A stretch of 64,000 bases of DNA from Lentilactobacillus fungorum (GCF_016860605.1 NZ_BNJR01000021.1:62001-126000); one strand, 5' to 3'; positions 48,411 to 57,396 are shown, numbered from the stretch's first letter. Program-made: numbers and translations. The notes: a model not told the origin generated them from the sequence alone.

Positions 48411-50576
48411 ATGTCACTTCATCACTTAACGGACACCTCGTATTTTGATTTAAATAACGAGATTAACATCCCGGTTAACGGGCAAATTCCGCTTCAAAAG
48501 GATCAGGAGGCTTTACAAGCATTCTTAGATAAGAACGTCTCCCCCAATCTAGTCAAATTTGACTCGCTTCAAGAGCGATTCGACTACTTAATCAACAATC
48601 ATTATTACGAAAAGGGCTTTATTGATCAATATGATTTTGGCTTTATTGAGAAACTTTATGATTATCTTCAAAACCAAAACTTTCATTTTAAATCATTTAT
48701 GGCTGCCTACAAATTTTATGCCCAGTACGCTTTAAAAACCAACGACAATGATGCCTACCTAGAAACTTTCTTAGATCGCGTCGCGGCAAATGCCCTCTAC
48801 TTTGCGGACGGCGATGAAAGCTTAGCCATGAATCTAGCAGATGAAATCATCCACCAGCGTTACCAGCCGGCAACACCCTCATTTCTAAATGCTGGTAGGC
48901 AAAATCGCGGCGAGTTTGTCTCCTGCTTTTTAATTCAGACAACTGACGACATGAACACAATTGGCCGAACCATCAATTCTGCTTTGCAGCTATCGAGAAT
49001 TGGCGGTGGGGTTGGCATCAATTTATCCAATTTGCGGGCCGCCGGCGATCCAATTAAGCACATCGAAGGGGCCGCTTCAGGGGTTGTCCCCGTCATGAAG
49101 TTGCTTGAAGATAGCTTTTCTTATTCCAATCAGCTCGGCCAGCGCCAAGGTGCCGGCGTCGTCTACTTATCCGTTTTCCATCCAGATATCATTTCTTTTT
49201 TGGGTGCCAAAAAAGAAAATGCTGATGAGAAGATCCGCCTAAAGACCCTTTCATTAGGTGTGACTGTTCCAGACAAATTTTACGAGTTAATCAAAGCAAA
49301 CGCCGATATGTACTTATTTAGTCCTTACGATGTCGAACGCGAATATGGCGAACCATTTTCTTACGTGGACATCACTAAAGAATACGACAAGTTGGTTGCC
49401 AATGACAAGATCAAGAAAACCAAGATTAAGGCCCGCGACCTAGAAACAGAAATCAGTAAGCTACAGCAAGAATCCGGCTACCCTTATATTATTAACATTG
49501 ATACCGCTAATCGGGCTAACCCAATTGACGGCAAGATCGTCATGAGCAATCTTTGTTCAGAAATCCTGCAGGTTCAAACACCAGCAACGGTTGATAACCA
49601 ACAGCATTACATCAAATTAGGCAAAGATATTTCTTGTAATTTGGGTTCCACTAACATTAACAATATGATGAACGCGGCTGACTTTGGTCATTCTATTGAA
49701 ACGATGGTTAGAGCATTGACCTTTGTAACAGACCACTCCAACATTGACGTCGTCCCTTCAATTCAAAAAGGTAATCACGAGTCCCATTCGATCGGCTTAG
49801 GGGCCATGGGTCTGCACAGCTTTTTTGCTAAACACCATATGTACTACGGTTCAGCAGAATCAATTGAATTTACCAGCATCTACTTTATGCTTTTAAATTA
49901 TTGGAGCTTGGTTGCTTCTAATAAGATTGCCAAGGAACGTCATCAAGTTTTTGATAACTTTGATAAAAGTAAGTACGCGGATGGCAGCTATTTTGATAAA
50001 TATTTGGAAAAGTCCTATGCGCCAAAGTCTGATAAAGTCAAGGCACTCTTTTCTGATGACATGATCCCAACCAAAGCCGATTGGGAAGCGTTAAAGCAAG
50101 CTGTTATGCAATACGGCCTCTACCATCAAAATCGTTTGGCAGTTGCCCCTAATGGCTCGATTTCGTACATCAACGATACGACTGCCAGCTTGCACCCGAT
50201 CATTAACCGAATTGAAGAACGCCAAGAGTCAAAAATTGGCAAAATTTATTATCCGGCCCCTTATCTATCAAATGACACGATTCCTTATTACACTTCCGCT
50301 TATGATATGGATATGCGAAAGGTGATCGACATCTATGCCGCTGCCCAAGAACACATCGATCAGGGAATGGCATTAACCCTATTTTTACGTTCAACCATCC
50401 CAAGTGGGCTGTACGAATGGAAAGATGGTCGGACTGATAAGATGACAACTCGTGATTTAAACATTTTAAGGAACTATGCTTACAAAAAAGGTGTAAAATC
50501 AATATATTACATCCGAACTTTCACGGACGACCAACAAGAAGTTGGCTCCAATCAATGTGAAAGCTGCGTTATCTAG
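48411..50576 (+). CDS. nrdE: Class Ib ribonucleotide reductase alpha subunit
   Basis: This 721-aa catalytic subunit reduces ribonucleoside diphosphates to deoxy forms. The catalytic-cysteine region SNLCSEILQ, the N-terminal GEFVSCFLIQTTDDMNTI, the radical-path region and the C-terminal shuttle pair CESC near the end are present. The short N-terminus lacks the ATP-cone, as in class Ib. It is followed by nrdF; the intergenic site is AGGGGGA. No nrdI is seen nearby, so the NrdI flavodoxin must be encoded elsewhere. Confidence 0.95.
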   Translation: MSLHHLTDTSYFDLNNEINIPVNGQIPLQKDQEALQAFLDKNVSPNLVKFDSLQERFDYLINNHYYEKGFIDQYDFGFIEKLYDYLQNQNFHFKSFMAAYKFYAQYALKTNDNDAYLETFLDRVAANALYFADGDESLAMNLADEIIHQRYQPATPSFLNAGRQNRGEFVSCFLIQTTDDMNTIGRTINSALQLSRIGGGVGINLSNLRAAGDPIKHIEGAASGVVPVMKLLEDSFSYSNQLGQRQGAGVVYLSVFHPDIISFLGAKKENADEKIRLKTLSLGVTVPDKFYELIKANADMYLFSPYDVEREYGEPFSYVDITKEYDKLVANDKIKKTKIKARDLETEISKLQQESGYPYIINIDTANRANPIDGKIVMSNLCSEILQVQTPATVDNQQHYIKLGKDISCNLGSTNINNMMNAADFGHSIETMVRALTFVTDHSNIDVVPSIQKGNHESHSIGLGAMGLHSFFAKHHMYYGSAESIEFTSIYFMLLNYWSLVASNKIAKERHQVFDNFDKSKYADGSYFDKYLEKSYAPKSDKVKALFSDDMIPTKADWEALKQAVMQYGLYHQNRLAVAPNGSISYINDTTASLHPIINRIEERQESKIGKIYYPAPYLSNDTIPYYTSAYDMDMRKVIDIYAAAQEHIDQGMALTLFLRSTIPSGLYEWKDGRTDKMTTRDLNILRNYAYKKGVKSIYYIRTFTDDQQEVGSNQCESCVI

Positions 50577-50586
50577 GGGGAGAATG

Positions 50587-51543
50587 ATGACTGAAAATTA
50601 TAAAGCAATTAATTGGAACGCGATTGATGATCAAATTGATAAAGCAACTTGGGAAAAATTAACGGAGCAATTTTGGCTGGATACCAGAATCCCGCTATCA
50701 AATGACTTGTCAGATTGGCGAACCCTAAACGAAGATCATCAGTGGGTAGTCGGCCACGTCTTTGGTGGCTTAACGCTCCTAGACACGCTGCAGTCACAAG
50801 AAGGCATGGCATCGCTTCGAAAGGATGTCCGAACGCAACACGAAACGGCCGTCTTGAACAATATCCAATTTATGGAGTCCGTGCACGCCAAGAGCTATTC
50901 GTCAATTTTTTCAACTTTAAATACACCTGAGCAAATTGACGAAATCTTTGATTGGAGTGACACGGAAGAATTTCTTCAGAATAAGGCCCTCAAGATTCAT
51001 GATATTTATGTAAATGAACCGGACCCGTTGAAGAAAAAAATTGCGAGTGTGTTCTTAGAGACCTTCTTGTTCTACTCTGGCTTCTACACCCCGCTTTGGT
51101 ACCTTGGACATAATAAAATTCCAAACGTAGCTGAAATTATCAAACTAATTCTAAGAGATGAATCCGTCCATGGCACGTACATTGGCTACAAGTTCCAAAT
51201 TGGCTTTAACCAACTTGCTAAGGGCAAGCAAGAAGACCTCAAAAATTGGCTGTACGATTTGCTCTATAAGCTATATGCTAACGAAGAGAAGTATACCCAT
51301 CTCTTGTATGACCAAATTGGCTGGACGGAAGACGTTTTAATTTTTATTCGCTATAACGCAAATAAAGCCTTAATGAATCTTGGGCAAGACCCGCTCTTCC
51401 CCGATACCGCAGAAGATGTTAATCCGATTGTTATGAATGGCATTTCAACGTCGACTGCTAATCATGATTTCTTCTCTCAAGTTGGGAACGGTTATTTGTT
51501 GGGCAACGTTGAATCGATGAATGACAGTGACTATGATATTTAA
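50587..51543 (+). CDS. nrdF: Class Ib ribonucleotide reductase beta subunit
   Basis: This 318-aa subunit holds the dimanganese/diiron tyrosyl radical. Metal-ligand helices are visible: ESVHAKSYSSIF and DESVHGTYIGY, and the N-terminal FWLDTRIPLSNDL. I chose ATG 50587, 6 nt after AGGGGG; ATG 50584 is also possible. A strong terminator follows. Confidence 0.95.
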   Translation: MTENYKAINWNAIDDQIDKATWEKLTEQFWLDTRIPLSNDLSDWRTLNEDHQWVVGHVFGGLTLLDTLQSQEGMASLRKDVRTQHETAVLNNIQFMESVHAKSYSSIFSTLNTPEQIDEIFDWSDTEEFLQNKALKIHDIYVNEPDPLKKKIASVFLETFLFYSGFYTPLWYLGHNKIPNVAEIIKLILRDESVHGTYIGYKFQIGFNQLAKGKQEDLKNWLYDLLYKLYANEEKYTHLLYDQIGWTEDVLIFIRYNANKALMNLGQDPLFPDTAEDVNPIVMNGISTSTANHDFFSQVGNGYLLGNVESMNDSDYDI

Positions 51544-51591
51544 ACGTTAGCTAACTCATCTTAAGCTGACCAGCCAGATAATTTGCTAATG

Positions 51592-51641
51592 AAAAAGGCT
51601 TGACGAACGGCACATTAATGTGTTGCTCATCAAGCCTTTTG
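51592..51641. terminator. Bidirectional terminator between nrdF and ldhD
   Basis: AAAAAGGCTTGA and TCAAGCCTTTT pair, with an inner CACATTAATGTG palindrome. Both converging genes can use it. Confidence 0.85.
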
Positions 51642-51766
51642 TCATTTAACTTTTTCGACCGGAGCCGATTGACCATTTTTAGCAATGTTCCAACCATCAC
51701 TAAGCACATTAAAACACGTGAGTTCAACCCTACCGCAATGATTGTCAACATTTATAAAAACCATCG

Positions 51767-52762
51767 CTAGTCAACTATGTCACTAACTGGTTTTCCTTCC
51801 ACCATTGCTTTTAAATGATCCATTGAAATATTCACCATATTCATTACGGAGCGAGTAGTATGAAACGCAGAGTGCGGCGTGATTAAAACATTGGGCATCA
51901 TTGACAGCTTAATGACATCGGCATCAGTCACTTGCTTTGTTGACCGTGAATCTTGAAGATCGGCAGACTCATTTTCAATGGTATCAATCCCGGCACCAGC
52001 AATTTCTCCGCTTTGTAAGGCAAAAATCAAATCGGCGGTATCAACAATCGACCCTCTTGCTGTGTTAATGAAAAGCGCTGTGTTTTTCATTAACTCAAAA
52101 GTTTCATGATTAAACTCATGATAGTTATCTGGAGTGGCTGGCATGTGTAAACTGATGATATCACTTTGCCGAACTAAATCTTGAAAACTAGTTGTATAGT
52201 GAAACTCACCATGAGTATCTTTAATTGGATACTTGTCATAAGCAATTACCTTTGCGCCTAAACCTTTGAACAGCCGAATTGCGTGTTGACCAATGCGGCC
52301 GGTACCCACAATCCCAACGGTTTGTTCACTAATCAATCGGCCCATAAAGTCTGGTGAAAAGTGAAATTCTTGCTTTTGCCGCAATTGTTGTTGCATATAC
52401 CCAACCTTTCTAGACAAAAACAGGGCCATGGTAACAGCAAATTCCGCAATACTTTCTGGGCTATATGCCGGCACATTGGTGATTTTAACACCATTGTCGG
52501 CTGCCGCTTGTAAATCCAGGTTATCAACGCCCACGTTTCGCAACGCTAAATACTTAATCCCGAGCTTTCGAAAAGCAATAAACAATTCTTTGGTATAGGC
52601 AATCGTCTGCAAACCAGAAATTCCATCATACCCTTTGGCTTCTTCAATGGTTTCTGGTGTTAACGTCGTGGTCGTATAAGCCACTTCAATTTGATGATCC
52701 TTCCCCCATTTTTCGATAAACGGAATTTCATCATCCCTGACGTTATAAGCAATAAATTTCAT
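51767..52762 (-). CDS. ldhD: D-2-hydroxyacid dehydrogenase, probably D-lactate dehydrogenase
   Basis: This 331-aa NAD enzyme should reduce pyruvate to D-lactate. The NAD fold has GIVGTGRIGQ. The catalytic residues sit in NTARGSIVD (Arg), GIDTIENE (Glu) and ITPHSAFHT (His). The start MKFIAYNVRDDE is typical of lactobacillus D-LDH; a D-2-hydroxyisocaproate dehydrogenase is possible. AGGAGG lies 5 nt before the ATG. Its leader of about 230 nt holds one complete hairpin repeat and one fragment. Confidence 0.9.
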   Translation of the reverse strand: MKFIAYNVRDDEIPFIEKWGKDHQIEVAYTTTTLTPETIEEAKGYDGISGLQTIAYTKELFIAFRKLGIKYLALRNVGVDNLDLQAAADNGVKITNVPAYSPESIAEFAVTMALFLSRKVGYMQQQLRQKQEFHFSPDFMGRLISEQTVGIVGTGRIGQHAIRLFKGLGAKVIAYDKYPIKDTHGEFHYTTSFQDLVRQSDIISLHMPATPDNYHEFNHETFELMKNTALFINTARGSIVDTADLIFALQSGEIAGAGIDTIENESADLQDSRSTKQVTDADVIKLSMMPNVLITPHSAFHTTRSVMNMVNISMDHLKAMVEGKPVSDIVD

Positions 52763-52783
52763 GTCATCCTCCTAAAAAGTAAA

Positions 52784-52898
52784 GTGAGCGGAGCAAAGCG
52801 TTTAGAAACTGGAACATAAGGCATCTTGGCCGGAAATCCCGGGCTTGGATTTTTGGCCAAGATGTTTTATGTGGAAGTTTCTGCTTTGCGCAGCTGTC
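52784..52898 (-). repeat. Long-hairpin repeat in the ldhD leader
   Basis: A 115-bp copy starting GTGAGCGGAGCAAAGCG and ending GCTTTGCGCAGCTGTC. Paired arms are AGAAACT/AGTTTCT and ACATAAGGCATCTTGGCC with GGCCAAGATGTTTTATGT. The inner hairpin AAATCC-CGGGCTT-GGATTT is constant. It ends 10 nt before the ldhD ribosome binding site. Confidence 0.85.
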
Positions 52899-52906
52899 CT
52901 GCAAAA

Positions 52907-52935
52907 GTGAGCGAAGCAAAGCATCTAGAAAACGG
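52907..52935 (-). repeat. Fragment of the long-hairpin repeat
   Basis: GTGAGCGAAGCAAAGC followed by TCTAGAAAAC matches the left end of the family. The rest is not recognisable. It lies 8 nt after the full copy, like the linkers of the galK-galE array. Confidence 0.55.
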
Positions 52936-53005
52936 CTTACCCGTAGACTTAAGCATCCTCTTCTACTTAGTACAGTTATTCTGACTCAATTACATCTGTT
53001 ATATT

Positions 53006-53014
53006 ATCATACCA
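53006..53014 (-). promoter_or_regulatory. Extended -10 promoter of ldhD
   Basis: TGGTATGAT on the minus strand matches TGnTATAAT at 8 of 9 fixed positions. No clear -35 is seen. Confidence 0.4.
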
Positions 53015-53015
53015 T

Positions 53016-53099
53016 AAAACAAACGGGCCCTAATGCCTATACAGCCTCGTCTCGACTTCATTAAAAGCCATAAACAAGGTGTTAGCTTCAGTCCCGTTA
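53016..53099 (-). terminator. Probable terminator after galT
   Basis: AACGGG and CCCGTT anchor a long imperfect stem across about 77 nt, followed by TTTGTTTTATGG on the minus strand. Confidence 0.4.
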
Positions 53100-53108
53100 A
53101 AATGCCAC

Positions 53109-54575
53109 TTATTTAATTGCTTGCACGAATCGGTCAAAAGCGGCTTGACCTTCATCATTCCATTTGTAAACACCAGCATCTTCTAAGACCCTGGCAAAAA
53201 CTAACCCAATTTCTTGGTTGATCACTTGCTCAACGTTTTCTTTGGTAAAATGGTCCGTTTGCTTAAGCTTATCAGCCCATGGTTTGTGATAATCGGCAAT
53301 TTGATTAGGCTCGTCTAAAACGTACTTTTCGACTTCTTTCATTTCTGTTTTCAGACGGGCAGGCAAAATTGCTCGCCCCATCACTTCAATTAAGCCAATA
53401 TTTTCTTTTTTGATATGTTGAACATCTTGATGTGGATGAAAAATCCCGTCAGGATACTTTGCGGACGTTTGATTATCTCGCAACACAATGTCCATTTCAA
53501 ACTGATCGCCATTCATTCGAGCAATGGGCGTCACTGTGTGGTGCCGAGTGTTATCCGTATATGCGCGAATATTCACTGACTCGTCTGAATAAGTCTGCCA
53601 AGTATTGGCAATTTTAGTTGCTGCATCAACGACTTGATTCGCATCCTTGCTGAGTAGACGAATTGTTGCCATTGGCCATTTCACAATTCCAGCTGTCAAA
53701 CCGTCAATTCCGAGGTCGATCGGCCGATCAATTCCAGCTTTCATCATTGGGAAAGTGTGGCGGCCACCCTGATAATGGTCTTGAGCTAACAATGATCCGC
53801 CAACGATTGGCAAATCTGCATTACTACCAACGAAATAGTGCGGCAATTGTTTGATAATATCCGTCAAGTTAACAAACGTTCGCTGATCAATGGACATCGG
53901 AACGTGCTTTTGATTGAGAAAAATCGCATGTTCGCCAAAATACGCATATGGCGAATATTGGAAGCCCCACGGCTCACCGTTAATCATCATTCGGATTACC
54001 CGGTGATTACTTCGAGCTGGATATCCTAGTCGTCCTAAATACCCTTCGTTTTCAATTGCGAGTGGCCCCACCGGATAACTTGTTGACTTCTTGCGGCCAG
54101 CCGCGGCGATTGCTTTGGGATCTTTTTCTGGTTTTGACAGATTAATCGTTATTTCTAAATCCCCATAGTCTGTCTTGGCAAGATATGAGATATTCTTAGC
54201 AATTGCCCGGGTTTTGATATAATCGTTATTTTGGCTTAACCCATAAAAATAATTGGTTGCTTCTTCAGGTGACTTTTGATATTTTGTCCAAAAAATCTCA
54301 TTAACCTTAGACGGAATCGGCGTAAGCAGATCCATTAGTTGGTCTTCCAAAATTTCGCGGTTAGTAATTGAATCTTCAATCTTTCCATGCTCAATTGCCA
54401 GATCAACAAGTTCATTGGCAAGATCAACCGCTTCCGTGCTTTGAGTTGGTTCACCAAAACCATCACCAATCAGGCGAAAAATCAGGTTGGTCACGTAAAT
54501 TCGATCAACATTGGTGTAAGGTGAATCCGATTTGATGATCAAATCGGTAAATTTTTCAACAGCTGATTGTGTCAT
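53109..54575 (-). CDS. galT: UDP-glucose-hexose-1-phosphate uridylyltransferase (type 2)
   Basis: This 488-aa Leloir enzyme swaps UMP between UDP-glucose and galactose 1-phosphate. It belongs to the long Firmicute GalT2 family: FWTKYQKSPEEATNYFY, HAIFLNQKHVPM, and GGSLLAQDHYQGGRHTFPM with the histidines around the uridylylated active site. It starts 2 nt after galE. No galM is found in this cluster. Confidence 0.94.
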   Translation of the reverse strand: MTQSAVEKFTDLIIKSDSPYTNVDRIYVTNLIFRLIGDGFGEPTQSTEAVDLANELVDLAIEHGKIEDSITNREILEDQLMDLLTPIPSKVNEIFWTKYQKSPEEATNYFYGLSQNNDYIKTRAIAKNISYLAKTDYGDLEITINLSKPEKDPKAIAAAGRKKSTSYPVGPLAIENEGYLGRLGYPARSNHRVIRMMINGEPWGFQYSPYAYFGEHAIFLNQKHVPMSIDQRTFVNLTDIIKQLPHYFVGSNADLPIVGGSLLAQDHYQGGRHTFPMMKAGIDRPIDLGIDGLTAGIVKWPMATIRLLSKDANQVVDAATKIANTWQTYSDESVNIRAYTDNTRHHTVTPIARMNGDQFEMDIVLRDNQTSAKYPDGIFHPHQDVQHIKKENIGLIEVMGRAILPARLKTEMKEVEKYVLDEPNQIADYHKPWADKLKQTDHFTKENVEQVINQEIGLVFARVLEDAGVYKWNDEGQAAFDRFVQAIK

Positions 54576-54577
54576 GC

Positions 54578-55582
54578 CTATGCATTTCCTTTCCGATCGT
54601 CATAACCCTTTGGATGCGTCTGCTTCCAATTCCAGGCAGTTTTAATAATTTCATGAACATCGTCAAATTGGGGCTTCCAGCCAAGGACTTTGCGGGCTTT
54701 ATCACTGGCAGCAATCAACGTGCTTGGATCACCAGCCCGCCGTGGGCCCATTTTGGCTGGAATTGGTTTGCCAGTCACTTCTCTGGCCGCATCCAACATC
54801 TGTTTATTTGAAAATCCAGTTGAAGATCCCAAATTAAAGGCATCAGAATCATGCCCTGTTTGCAAATATTTCAAGGCTAAAATGTGCGCATCAGCTAAGT
54901 CGACAACATGAACATAGTCCCGAACGTTGGTCCCATCTGGCGTATCATAATCATCGCCAAAGATCGTTAATTGATCCCGTTCACCCGAGGCAACTTGTAA
55001 AATAATTGGTACCAAGTGAGTTTCTGGATGATGGTCTTCACCAATCGAACCATCTGGTTTAGCACCAGCAACGTTGAAATATCGTAAAGCAACGAATTTA
55101 ATGCCATAGGCAACGTCGCTCCAATGCATAATTTTTTCCATGGCTAATTTACTTTCACCATATGGGTTAGTCGGGACTTGTGGATCGGTTTCTTTGATTG
55201 GGATTTGTTTAGGTTCACCATAAGTAGCCGCCGTTGATGAGAAAACAATCTTGTTAACATTGTGATCATGCATCACTTCAAGCAAGCTGATCATCCCACC
55301 AGTATTATTATCAAAATACTTTAATGGCTTTTCCATTGATTCCGGCACAACTGAAAAGGCAGCAAAATGAATGACCCCATCAATGATTTCCTTGTCGAAC
55401 ACCGAATTCATGAAAGCTTTGTCACGGACGTCGCCTTCATAAAACCGTGCTTTGTCATTAACTGCAGCTCGATGGCCGGTTACCAAGTTATCAACAACCG
55501 CAACGTCGTAACCATTCGCAATCAGGCGATCAACGGTATGAGAACCAATGTAACCTGCCCCACCTAATACTAAAATTGCCAT
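54578..55582 (-). CDS. galE: UDP-glucose 4-epimerase
   Basis: This 334-aa short-chain dehydrogenase interconverts UDP-galactose and UDP-glucose. The NAD motif GGAGYIGSH lies at residues 7-15, and the catalytic YxxxK is in [11 protein letters not shown], with SSTAATYG before it. AGGAGG lies upstream. The tandem hairpin array ends 14 nt before that site. galT follows directly. Confidence 0.96.
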   Translation of the reverse strand: MAILVLGGAGYIGSHTVDRLIANGYDVAVVDNLVTGHRAAVNDKARFYEGDVRDKAFMNSVFDKEIIDGVIHFAAFSVVPESMEKPLKYFDNNTGGMISLLEVMHDHNVNKIVFSSTAATYGEPKQIPIKETDPQVPTNPYGESKLAMEKIMHWSDVAYGIKFVALRYFNVAGAKPDGSIGEDHHPETHLVPIILQVASGERDQLTIFGDDYDTPDGTNVRDYVHVVDLADAHILALKYLQTGHDSDAFNLGSSTGFSNKQMLDAAREVTGKPIPAKMGPRRAGDPSTLIAASDKARKVLGWKPQFDDVHEIIKTAWNWKQTHPKGYDDRKGNA

Positions 55583-55610
55583 TTTAAATTCCTCCTATTA
55601 ATTAATAAAA

Positions 55611-55725
55611 GTGAGCGGAGCAAAGCGCTTAGAAAGCGGAGCCTAAGGTTACTTGCCTGGAAATCCCGGGCTTGGATTTTTGGGCAAGTAGCCTTAGGTG
55701 CAGCTTTCTGCTTTGCGCAGCTGTC
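55611..55725 (-). repeat. Long-hairpin repeat, array unit nearest galE
   Basis: A 115-bp unit. Paired arms are GAAAGC/GCTTTC and CCTAAGGTTACTTGCC with GGGCAAGTAGCCTTAGG. Constant ends and terminal hairpin AAATCC-CGGGCTT-GGATTT are present. Confidence 0.9.
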
Positions 55726-55733
55726 CTACAAAA

Positions 55734-55849
55734 GTGAGCGGAGCAAAGCGGTTAGGAATCGGAGTATAAGGCTCCTTTGTGGGAAATTCCCGGGCTTGGA
55801 ATTTTTCACAAAGGTGCTTACACGCAGATTCCTGCTTTGCGCAGCTGTC
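55734..55849 (-). repeat. Long-hairpin repeat, middle array unit
   Basis: A 116-bp unit. Its arms differ: GGAATC/GATTCC and ATAAGGCTCCTTTGTG with CACAAAGGTGCTTAC. Even the terminal hairpin has shifted in step, to AAATTCC...GGAATTT, around the same CGGGCTT loop. Confidence 0.9.
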
Positions 55850-55857
55850 CTACAAAA

Positions 55858-55972
55858 GTGAGCGGAGCAAAGCGGTTAGAAACTGGAGCATAAGGCATCT
55901 TGGTCGGAAATCCCGGGCTTGGATTTTTGGCCAAGATGTTTTATGCGGAAGTTTCTGCTTTGCACAGCTGTC
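55858..55972 (-). repeat. Long-hairpin repeat, array unit nearest galK
   Basis: A 115-bp unit. Arms are GAAACT/AGTTTC and GCATAAGGCATCTTGGTC with GGCCAAGATGTTTTATGC, close to the ldhD copy. The right end reads GCTTTGCACAGCTGTC. Confidence 0.9.
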
Positions 55973-55976
55973 CTAG

Positions 55977-57143
55977 TTACTTAATTTCTCTTGGTCCATC
56001 CGAAATTTCTGCAATATAGAATTCAGCTGGGTGGCCAACAACTTGTTCGTAAGCTTGACCAACGTTTTGCTTGAAGGCATCGACTTGATGACGATCAACA
56101 ATTGCAATCGCACAGCCACCAAAGCCGGCTCCAGTCATTCGAGCCCCAATTACGCCAGGCTGTTTCCAAGCAGTTTCGGCCAAAGTATCAAGTTCTTTTC
56201 CAGTCACCTCAAAGTCATAGTGAAGCGACACGTGCGACGCATTAATCAAATGGCCAAATTGATTCAAATCATTATTAACTAGTGCCTTCTTAGCTTGCAG
56301 TGTCCGCTGATTTTCAAACACGGCGTGACGAGCTCGACGAATCAAAACATCGTCATTAATCAGATAAGTGTGCTCATCAAACTCGGTTTCAGTTAAATCG
56401 CCTAATGAATTAATATCAAGTTTCGTTTGTAATCGCCTTAAGGCTTCTTCACATTGGGCCCGGCGTTCATTATATTTAGAGTCCTGCAATTCACGATGCT
56501 TTTTAGTGTTCATAATGACGATCACATTATCGCCTAATTTAACGGGAACGTATTCATACTTAAGGTTATTCGTATCAAGTAAGACTGCTTGTTCCTTCTT
56601 GCCCATCCCAATCGCAAATTGATCCATAATACCAGAGTTAACACCAATATAATTATTTTCAACTAACTGACCGTATTTAACCAAATCAAGCTCATTGATA
56701 TTTAAAGAAAAAACATCGTTAACAATTTCACCGGTCAACAGCTCGATGGCCGCTGAAGATGACAACCCGGCAGCATCAGGCAAATTCCCATAAACGGCTA
56801 GATCAAAGCCATGGCTAAATTGATGACCCTGATTCATAATTTCCAACATCATGCCCTTGGGGTAATTAGCCCATCCGGCTGCTTTGTCATAAGCCAAATC
56901 GTCCAACGAAAATTCGACAATCCCTTGATCCGCAACGTTAGCCGAGTACATTCGAACCCGGTTATCATCACGCTTCCCATAAGCAGCGTAAATTCCCATG
57001 CTAATTGCGCACGGAAAGACGTGGCCGCCGTTAAAATCTGTATACTCACCGATCAAATTAATTCGTCCGGGCGAGAAAAAGACACGAGATGCATCATAGC
57101 CAAATTTTTGTTTGAATTTGGTTTGTACTTCTTCTGCAATCAT
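55977..57143 (-). CDS. galK: Galactokinase
   Basis: This 388-aa GHMP kinase phosphorylates galactose at C1. Motifs: SPGRINLIGEYTDFNGG (galactose binding), the phosphate loop GLSSSAAIELL, and GARMTGAGFGGCAI. An ATG at 57152 directly abuts GAGGG, so I use ATG 57143, 9 nt away. It is the first gene of galK-galE-galT, with a promoter and operator-like sites upstream. Confidence 0.95.
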   Translation of the reverse strand: MIAEEVQTKFKQKFGYDASRVFFSPGRINLIGEYTDFNGGHVFPCAISMGIYAAYGKRDDNRVRMYSANVADQGIVEFSLDDLAYDKAAGWANYPKGMMLEIMNQGHQFSHGFDLAVYGNLPDAAGLSSSAAIELLTGEIVNDVFSLNINELDLVKYGQLVENNYIGVNSGIMDQFAIGMGKKEQAVLLDTNNLKYEYVPVKLGDNVIVIMNTKKHRELQDSKYNERRAQCEEALRRLQTKLDINSLGDLTETEFDEHTYLINDDVLIRRARHAVFENQRTLQAKKALVNNDLNQFGHLINASHVSLHYDFEVTGKELDTLAETAWKQPGVIGARMTGAGFGGCAIAIVDRHQVDAFKQNVGQAYEQVVGHPAEFYIAEISDGPREIK

Positions 57144-57172
57144 AGATTTCATCCCTCTATATAATAGATTTT

Positions 57173-57221
57173 AGTAAACTTTACTCAAATAAAATTTAAC
57201 GCATTTTTCAATGATTGTCAA
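57173..57221 (-). promoter_or_regulatory. galK promoter with proximal GalR-like operator
   Basis: TTGACA (57221-57216), a 17-bp spacer and TAAATT (57198-57193) on the minus strand. Just downstream AGTAAA-N-TTTACT (57173-57185) resembles GalR/LacI-family operators of lactic acid bacteria. Confidence 0.65.
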
Positions 57222-57270
57222 CCATCTTTTAACCAATCGTTTCACAATTTATTAGTCTCAATTTAAGCCG

Positions 57271-57360
57271 CCAAATGGTCAAATCTCCTAAATTATTTAA
57301 AGCTTGGTAATGATTTTTCACAAGATATGTAAGCGATTGACTAGAATTTTGACCATTTGG
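57271..57360. repeat. 13-bp perfect inverted repeat upstream of the gal promoter
   Basis: CCAAATGGTCAAA (57271-57283) and TTTGACCATTTGG (57348-57360) are exact complements, 64 bp apart. A half-cre (TGTAAGCG, 57328-57335) lies between them. The pair may be two binding sites for one regulator in opposite orientation. Confidence 0.6.
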
Positions 57361-57370
57361 ATACTAATAC

Positions 57371-57396
57371 AGTAAATTTCAGTAAATTTTTACACT
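57371..57396. promoter_or_regulatory. Distal GalR-like operator
   Basis: AGTAAATTTC then AGTAAA-TT-TTTACACT lies about 200 bp upstream of the proximal site. Two spaced operators would allow repression by DNA looping. Confidence 0.45.

Larger units (their letters stand above)
52763..53108. other. Non-coding region between galT and ldhD
   Basis: On the minus strand it holds a probable galT terminator (53016-53099), an extended -10 TGGTATGAT (53014-53006) that could drive ldhD, a fragment of the hairpin repeat (52907-52935) and a full copy (52784-52898). Confidence 0.65.
55583..55976. other. galK-galE intercistronic region filled by three tandem hairpin repeats
   Basis: Nearly the whole 394 bp is the array described in the next three entries. 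It begins 4 nt after the galK stop and ends shortly before the galE ribosome binding site. No promoter is evident. Confidence 0.8.

Noticed and set aside
51551-51751. Minus-strand 66-codon frame between nrdF and ldhD
   Set aside because: It overlaps the bidirectional terminator and shows no protein family or binding site.
55611-55972. Tandem repeats that might be a CRISPR array
   Set aside because: Units are about 115 bp, mostly self-complementary, with 8-nt linkers and no 25-40-nt spacers; no cas genes are present.
57240-57262. Second cre site near GTGAAACGATTGG
   Set aside because: Too many mismatches to the cre consensus on both halves.
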